Part shown: piece by piece, positions 59,073-64,000 of the stretch
How the letters are laid out: each line of letters opens with the position of its first letter
How positions within the stretch are numbered: the first letter of the stretch is position 1
Source: Kingdonia uniflora
Lineage: Eukaryota > Streptophyta > Magnoliopsida > Ranunculales > Circaeasteraceae
Assembly (NCBI GenBank): GCA_014058105.1
Contig: JACGCM010001161.1
Coordinates: 1,612,001 to 1,676,000 of the forward strand
Length of the DNA: 64,000 bases
Reading direction: 5' to 3'
The notes under the pieces: model-generated
The model's database searches: none
Seen by the model: the letters and a program-made list of their open reading frames with translations, nothing else
Told to the model about the DNA's origin: nothing
Translations under genes and position numbers: made by a program

Positions 59073-62000
59073 TCAACCAAAACCAAATCCTTCGTTAGCT
59101 TCATGAATAGCTAGAAGCAACCTCTCCTCCAGATGTTCTTTACTGGGATACTCTGGTACGTCCAACTGGTTAAAACTGCAGCACCAAACAACAAAATACA
59201 AAACAGGTGAGTTTCCTTGATAGTAACCAGGAAAAAAAACAGTATTGAGGTGTCTAAATAAGTCATAGCAATCTTAAAACGAGGATACTAAAAGGTCTTC
59301 ATGTAAGGACCAACTGCTTTAGCAATGTTGTCCATCATCCACAATCTTTAAAATACGAATATATTATATGTATCTTGCTAATAATCTATGACCATCACAC
59401 ATGAGACGTATTTTCTATGACTAAAGAAATCGGGATTTGGACGTTTCCTCCCAAACAAATAGTGATAAACCAGAAATGTTATATGGGCTGGAGGATACCA
59501 AGTATGAGCAGAAGGCAAATGATCAGGACTGCCATAAGCTTTGTGAATTTGAAATCTCTGTGAGCCTGAAATCCCCTGAAGAGCGCTAAATCCTTCTAAT
59601 GGCACCTGTAAAAATAGTTACATCAGAATCAAACAAACAGTACCTTACACGCAATCTCCATGATAATTCAAAAAGCTACTTGAACACCAATAGTTATGGA
59701 AATTTCCGCAACAAAAAAACAAGTGGAATATTTATAAAAATGGCCCATTTGCTCGGTTAAACAAGAAATGAAACTTACCATCCAAACACCATTTTTCAAA
59801 TAGGTTTCTTCATATGTGTTCGAATAAACAATCTACGAGTTAAGATATTTATAGACTATTTATTTAATGTATCGCCTAAAAGAAAAAGAGTCAATTGTAC
59901 TTCGACGGGATACCGTACCTTTGAGGTGCCAGTCACAAACTGCAGGAGACGAGCTTTGTCCTCCTTGCTAAGACCTTGAACAACCTCCCAGAACCATTGG
60001 ATAACAGGAGAACCAGCACTATATCCAGAATATTCTGTATTTGCTCTCATATCGTCCACTGAAAAGACCAGTACAGAATTATATATTAATAATATTAATT
60101 AATTTGAAATTGGACACAAAATTGACTAAATTGAAATAGAAGAACTCACAGTCAATATCTGGAAGCCCGCTAATCAACAATTCCAGTTCCTTATCATTAA
60201 ATATAGATATCAAGTCCCGAGGAATCAACTCCGTGAAACCTTCCAAAAATGCATTTATTTGGGGACGAATAGCAGTAGTTAGGCGATGTTCGGCAACTAG
60301 ATCAACGTATTCATGCTTGTTTTCCTCGGTAACTCGAATATTACGGCCACCAGGAATTAATTCATGATCAGTGACCTGGATAACATGAAGCAGAAGCTAA
60401 ATTAAGAGGAGTTCTACCATGGTGAACTTATCGAAGATCGGTGGAAATCATTACCTCTGCCCTCTCATACAATATCAATTTTTCCTCGTCAGCATCCATG
60501 CTGAATGTCAGGTCTAACACATCGCTTATATCATTCTGCATTGTGGGACAATGGTTAGTGAAGAACTTGTACATGCCAAAAAGTGACATCAAAATACACG
60601 TAGTATTTAGAAATTAATGAATAAAGATGGTAATACCCCGAGCTATTACACAAATACGTGAAGTATGTGTAACCCTGCCCATATGACCAAACTTCATGGA
60701 TTCTTCTATACTCTGTAAACTCCTAATCTTATATTGCTCGGTTTATTAGTTTATTTCATTTATTATAAGGGCGTTACACATACCCTTATCAATGACTGTC
60801 CTAGCTTTTGGAAATATAGTGATACCCTGGTTTTCTCATATTGTTACCATACTTGTATCAGTGATTCAGTATCAAGACCATAAGAAAAAAAATGAACAAA
60901 AAGAGCCGAAGATGTCAATTGCAACTTTTGGAACTGGAAATATGCACTTTACCTCAAGCATCCACTTGAGATTTTTGAAGTAATCGGGATCTATAGCCTC
61001 AATGTCATGATAGGTCACTTTAACCCCTAATATATGCTTGTAGAAAGATCGAGTGAAGTGAACATCGAGTAGTTGTCCATCAAATAGAGCTTTTCCAACC
61101 TAAGAATAAAGGAACAGATTAGAACTAACATACAAACAAAATACAGTTTAAAAATACGAAGAGAAAAAGTCACCCACCACTCGACCCACAAACTTGAAGT
61201 ATGAGAGATGTTCTGTCTGATAAACAGAGTTTGGATTCGGCTGAAATGTTGCATCATTGCCCACAGTAGTAAAAAGTAACGCCCCCTTGTCAAAAATAAC
61301 CCGGGACAACAGCTGATACCACTCCCTTGTAAGACCACCAGCGTCAATACCTTCTTCCCCTTGGAAATGAACGGTTAACCTCCCCTTAATATCTTGAGTC
61401 GAACGCATTCTCAATTGGTTATACGAATCCTCGAGAATGTAGGCTCTTCTTACTGATATCCTTAGAGGACTATGATGATGATCGTGTTGATGCTTTATCT
61501 TCGACCGAAAATGAGAACGTTTGTTATCAAAATCTATAACTCTAGGAACTTTCAACATGAGAGAGAATGATTTCTCGAGCAACCCAGGGTTTTGACGGAT
61601 AAAAGCGTTTAAAAGCTTCCTATGCTTATCTGAGAACTTCACAAAAGCGACGTGCTTCTCATCCACCTTTGCAGATAATCCTGGAGTCTTCAGTTGACCA
61701 TCTTCAACATCAGAAGTACCGGCAATTGCGAATTCCTGACTTGTGCTCGGCAGCCCAGGATGTAATTTCTCACATGTTACAAAGAAAGACTCAATGTAGG
61801 GCAAGATATTTTGGGTGCCAGCTGGGAGTGGGGGCATCACACTAGTGATTGTGGATGAGATAGCACTACTCATATGAGGCAAAACAGGTGTAGAATCTGA
61901 GTAGCTCTCAATTTTACTTATACAAGTGCTCAACTCCAACCACAATGGTTCCAAAGCAGCATTTACCTCTGAAACTCGAGAAAGGGCACCATCTTGTTGA

Positions 62001-64000
62001 GTATCGTTCTCTACCTTATTTAGTGAGGCAACAAGAGAGCACAACGCCTGTAAAACCCTAAGGATTGCAGTCCCGTCAGTTGTGGTTGAACTCAGAAGTG
62101 CATTTTCGGCTTCACCATATATGTGCAACTCAGCCATTGCAGATTTAGTCAAGTTTCTTACAGAATCTGCTAGCTCGGAAATAAATAGATGACAGTGAGT
62201 TGGAGCGATAGACACCAATTTTTTCAAAACTTCACCCGCTAGAGCATACGCAGTAGCTGAAAGTCTGGAAATTGAAAACAAAAAACGTTAAAATGCAGGC
62301 ACTACACTCAGACAGATTAGTAACGCATTTACAGATATCACAAAAGAGTTAATAAATTAAGTGATCTATCATACCCTTCTTGTGCAAGAAGAGAGCATAA
62401 AAGTCGAAGTTCAGTTTGCGGCAGGCTGAGAAGAACACTTTGATCACATTCCTTATTCGCACCCGATGTTGAGGGTTTCGAAACCTCTTCAGTTTTACAA
62501 GGTTTAACATCACCAGTAGAAGAGCCACCAGCGTCAGAATTTAGCTCGGCGTCAGATATGGCAGCAGGGGGTCCAGATTGTTCCTCGGTAGGAGATATTT
62601 CTGGCTTGCTAGATGTGCTAGAGTTGCTCTCAGCATTGTCAATGATGACTTCCAACAAATTAAGTAACTGAAATGAAAATCGTATATTTCATGAGTAAGA
62701 AACAATATCTACTCCACCATGTGATGATACATGTAACCATAAGTCTATCAGGGCCAGTTGTGTGGTGTGCATAAGTGAAGAAAGTTCTAAGAGAGAGAGA
62801 GAGAGAGAGAGTTGACGGAAGAGGAAATGGGGCCACGATGTCCTCTCAACATAGCAAATTTTCATGAGGAAATAGTGCTCTATTTTTAACTTGTTGTAGG
62901 TATATCACCAAAGTGCTATCAGAACGAATTCAGAATGGTTGCAAGAAAATTACCTGTTCGAGATGTGCTATACTCCTCAAATAGAGTGGCTGCTTTAATA
63001 GAGTCAAAAGCAAGATAATGGAAAAATCTCCTTTCCGTGTTTGCGTTCTCTCTATTTCATCCCCAATGATCATGACCTCCTTGCCACGTGACTGCTCAGA
63101 TACCAGTGACTCTTGATCATGTAACTTAGGCATCTCAAGCTGAAGAAAAAGTTTAGCAACATAGGAATGATTTCGGGCCAAGTAGCTTAAAGTTTCTAGA
63201 ATACGCCGAGACACAAGAGGAGGTACTCCTGCAAAGTACCGAAAATACAGTAGAGTGATAAGTATCTAATTTTTTAAGAGAAAATTTTGCAGAATATTAG
63301 GAACTGATCATGCTAAATATTTTCCGACACCTACCACAGTAAAAAAAAAATTGTCTGACAACTTGCTAGTTTACCTTGTAAAGTTGAGTACTACATTACT
63401 TCATTAATAGCACTTTATTTAATAGTTTTGGTTGTGTAGCAACAGTAAAAAAAACACTTACCAATTTAAAAAGCTTTCTTATAGTGATCAATAGGTCAGT
63501 TTCTAGTATCAAAGTCCTTTTCTTTTGTTCCCTTCAGCATCAAAATATAATACGGAAAATTTAAAGAAAATTAAATATCAAAGTCTTATTTGGGATAAAG
63601 GGAATATGAAAATGAAATATTTAATTTGTAAAACTCTAGTATTGCAGTGTTTCTAAAACTATGCCAAACAAACTTTCGTCTATATGCATTGTAAGATTGT
63701 TTGTGCATTAACAGCCAGCATATGCACAAAAGTAGATAAAAAACAAAGACTCGATAAAGAACAAAGAGGGAACAAACTTACCATCTGAAAACTGAGGACG
63801 AGAATACATCACATGATTCTGGGAAGCATACAGACGATATGATGGCTCACCATCCCAATTTAAACTGTTGACAGCCTTTCGTGTATCAAGCATCAGCATC
63901 TCCATCAAAATTTGCACCAAACCCGCTCTTGTTTCACGGTGAGCACAAAGATTTAGAAGAAGCCTCTGAAACTGGCCTTTATAGAGGGGCTGTAATAGAA
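59073..64000 (-). CDS. UPL1: HECT E3 ubiquitin ligase UPL1/UPL2 type, C-terminal part
   Basis: Partial gene, 5' end beyond the window; the family runs to about 3,600 residues and about 890 codons are here. Exons: 63782-63989 (or to the edge), 62954-63228, 62375-62667, 61178-62264, 60953-61099, 60455-60535, 60150-60375, 59919-60058, 59499-59605, 59073-59175. Seen: [60 protein letters not shown]. The HECT domain contains [40 protein letters not shown] and [20 protein letters not shown], ending [10 protein letters not shown]. The active-site Cys of AHTC-FNQLD is encoded across the last intron (TG at 59499, T at 59175). It forms a ubiquitin thioester before transfer to substrate. UPL1 and UPL2 cannot be told apart here. 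No lesion seen. Confidence 0.94.
62791..62811. repeat. (GA)n microsatellite in UPL intron
   Basis: About ten perfect GA units in the intron between exons 62954-63228 and 62375-62667. Confidence 0.9.

Overview
The window is nuclear DNA of a flowering plant, most likely a dicot. The evidence is AT-rich sequence, GT-AG introns throughout, an intron-bearing elongator tRNA-Met, plant-type ALDH6B2 and UPL1/UPL2 genes, and dense Ty1/copia, hAT, Mutator-like, LINE and MITE insertions. I cannot name the species.

Layout. 1-3.4 kb: a decayed plus-strand Ty1/copia element broken by a solo LTR. 4.4-38 kb: a locus built by tandem duplication of a twin-CX9C (CHCHD2/MIX17/At12Cys type) gene. The first copy (4455-6051) is intact. 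A second (7268-7978), a third with an internal duplication (28744-about 31860) and a fourth (36118-about 37980) are damaged. Between copies 2 and 3 lies a three-layer nest, each layer with target-site duplications: a Mutator-like TIR element (9263-21174), a non-coding LTR retroelement inside it (9909-20966), and a hAT transposon inside that (12418-18579). A minus-strand copia element (22153-28618) then sits just upstream of copy 3. A solo LTR (30842-31469), a small non-autonomous LTR element (31945-34049) and a TIR element (about 34269-34890) lie within or just behind copy 3.

38.4-46.2 kb: an unrecognised four-exon minus-strand gene (38374-39522); an unrecognised four-exon plus-strand gene for a small basic protein (40320-42590); a plant multi-pass membrane protein broken by one frameshift (43754-45801, minus); and tRNA-Met(CAU) (46064-46147, minus). 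46.5-53.1 kb: a degraded L1-type LINE on the minus strand.

53.2-64 kb: two well-preserved minus-strand housekeeping genes. They are the 19-exon ALDH6B2 (methylmalonate-semialdehyde dehydrogenase) and the 3' part of a UPL1/UPL2-type HECT ubiquitin ligase running off the right edge. Two MITEs lie in or beside ALDH6B2.

The host genes do not form a pathway. The CHCH protein (mitochondrial intermembrane-space type) and ALDH6B2 (mitochondrial valine/pyrimidine catabolism) are both expected in mitochondria, but nothing in the sequence links their regulation. The most informative part of the window is the history of the CHCH cluster: duplication, exon rearrangement, a shared shift in cysteine spacing, and burial under nested transposons.
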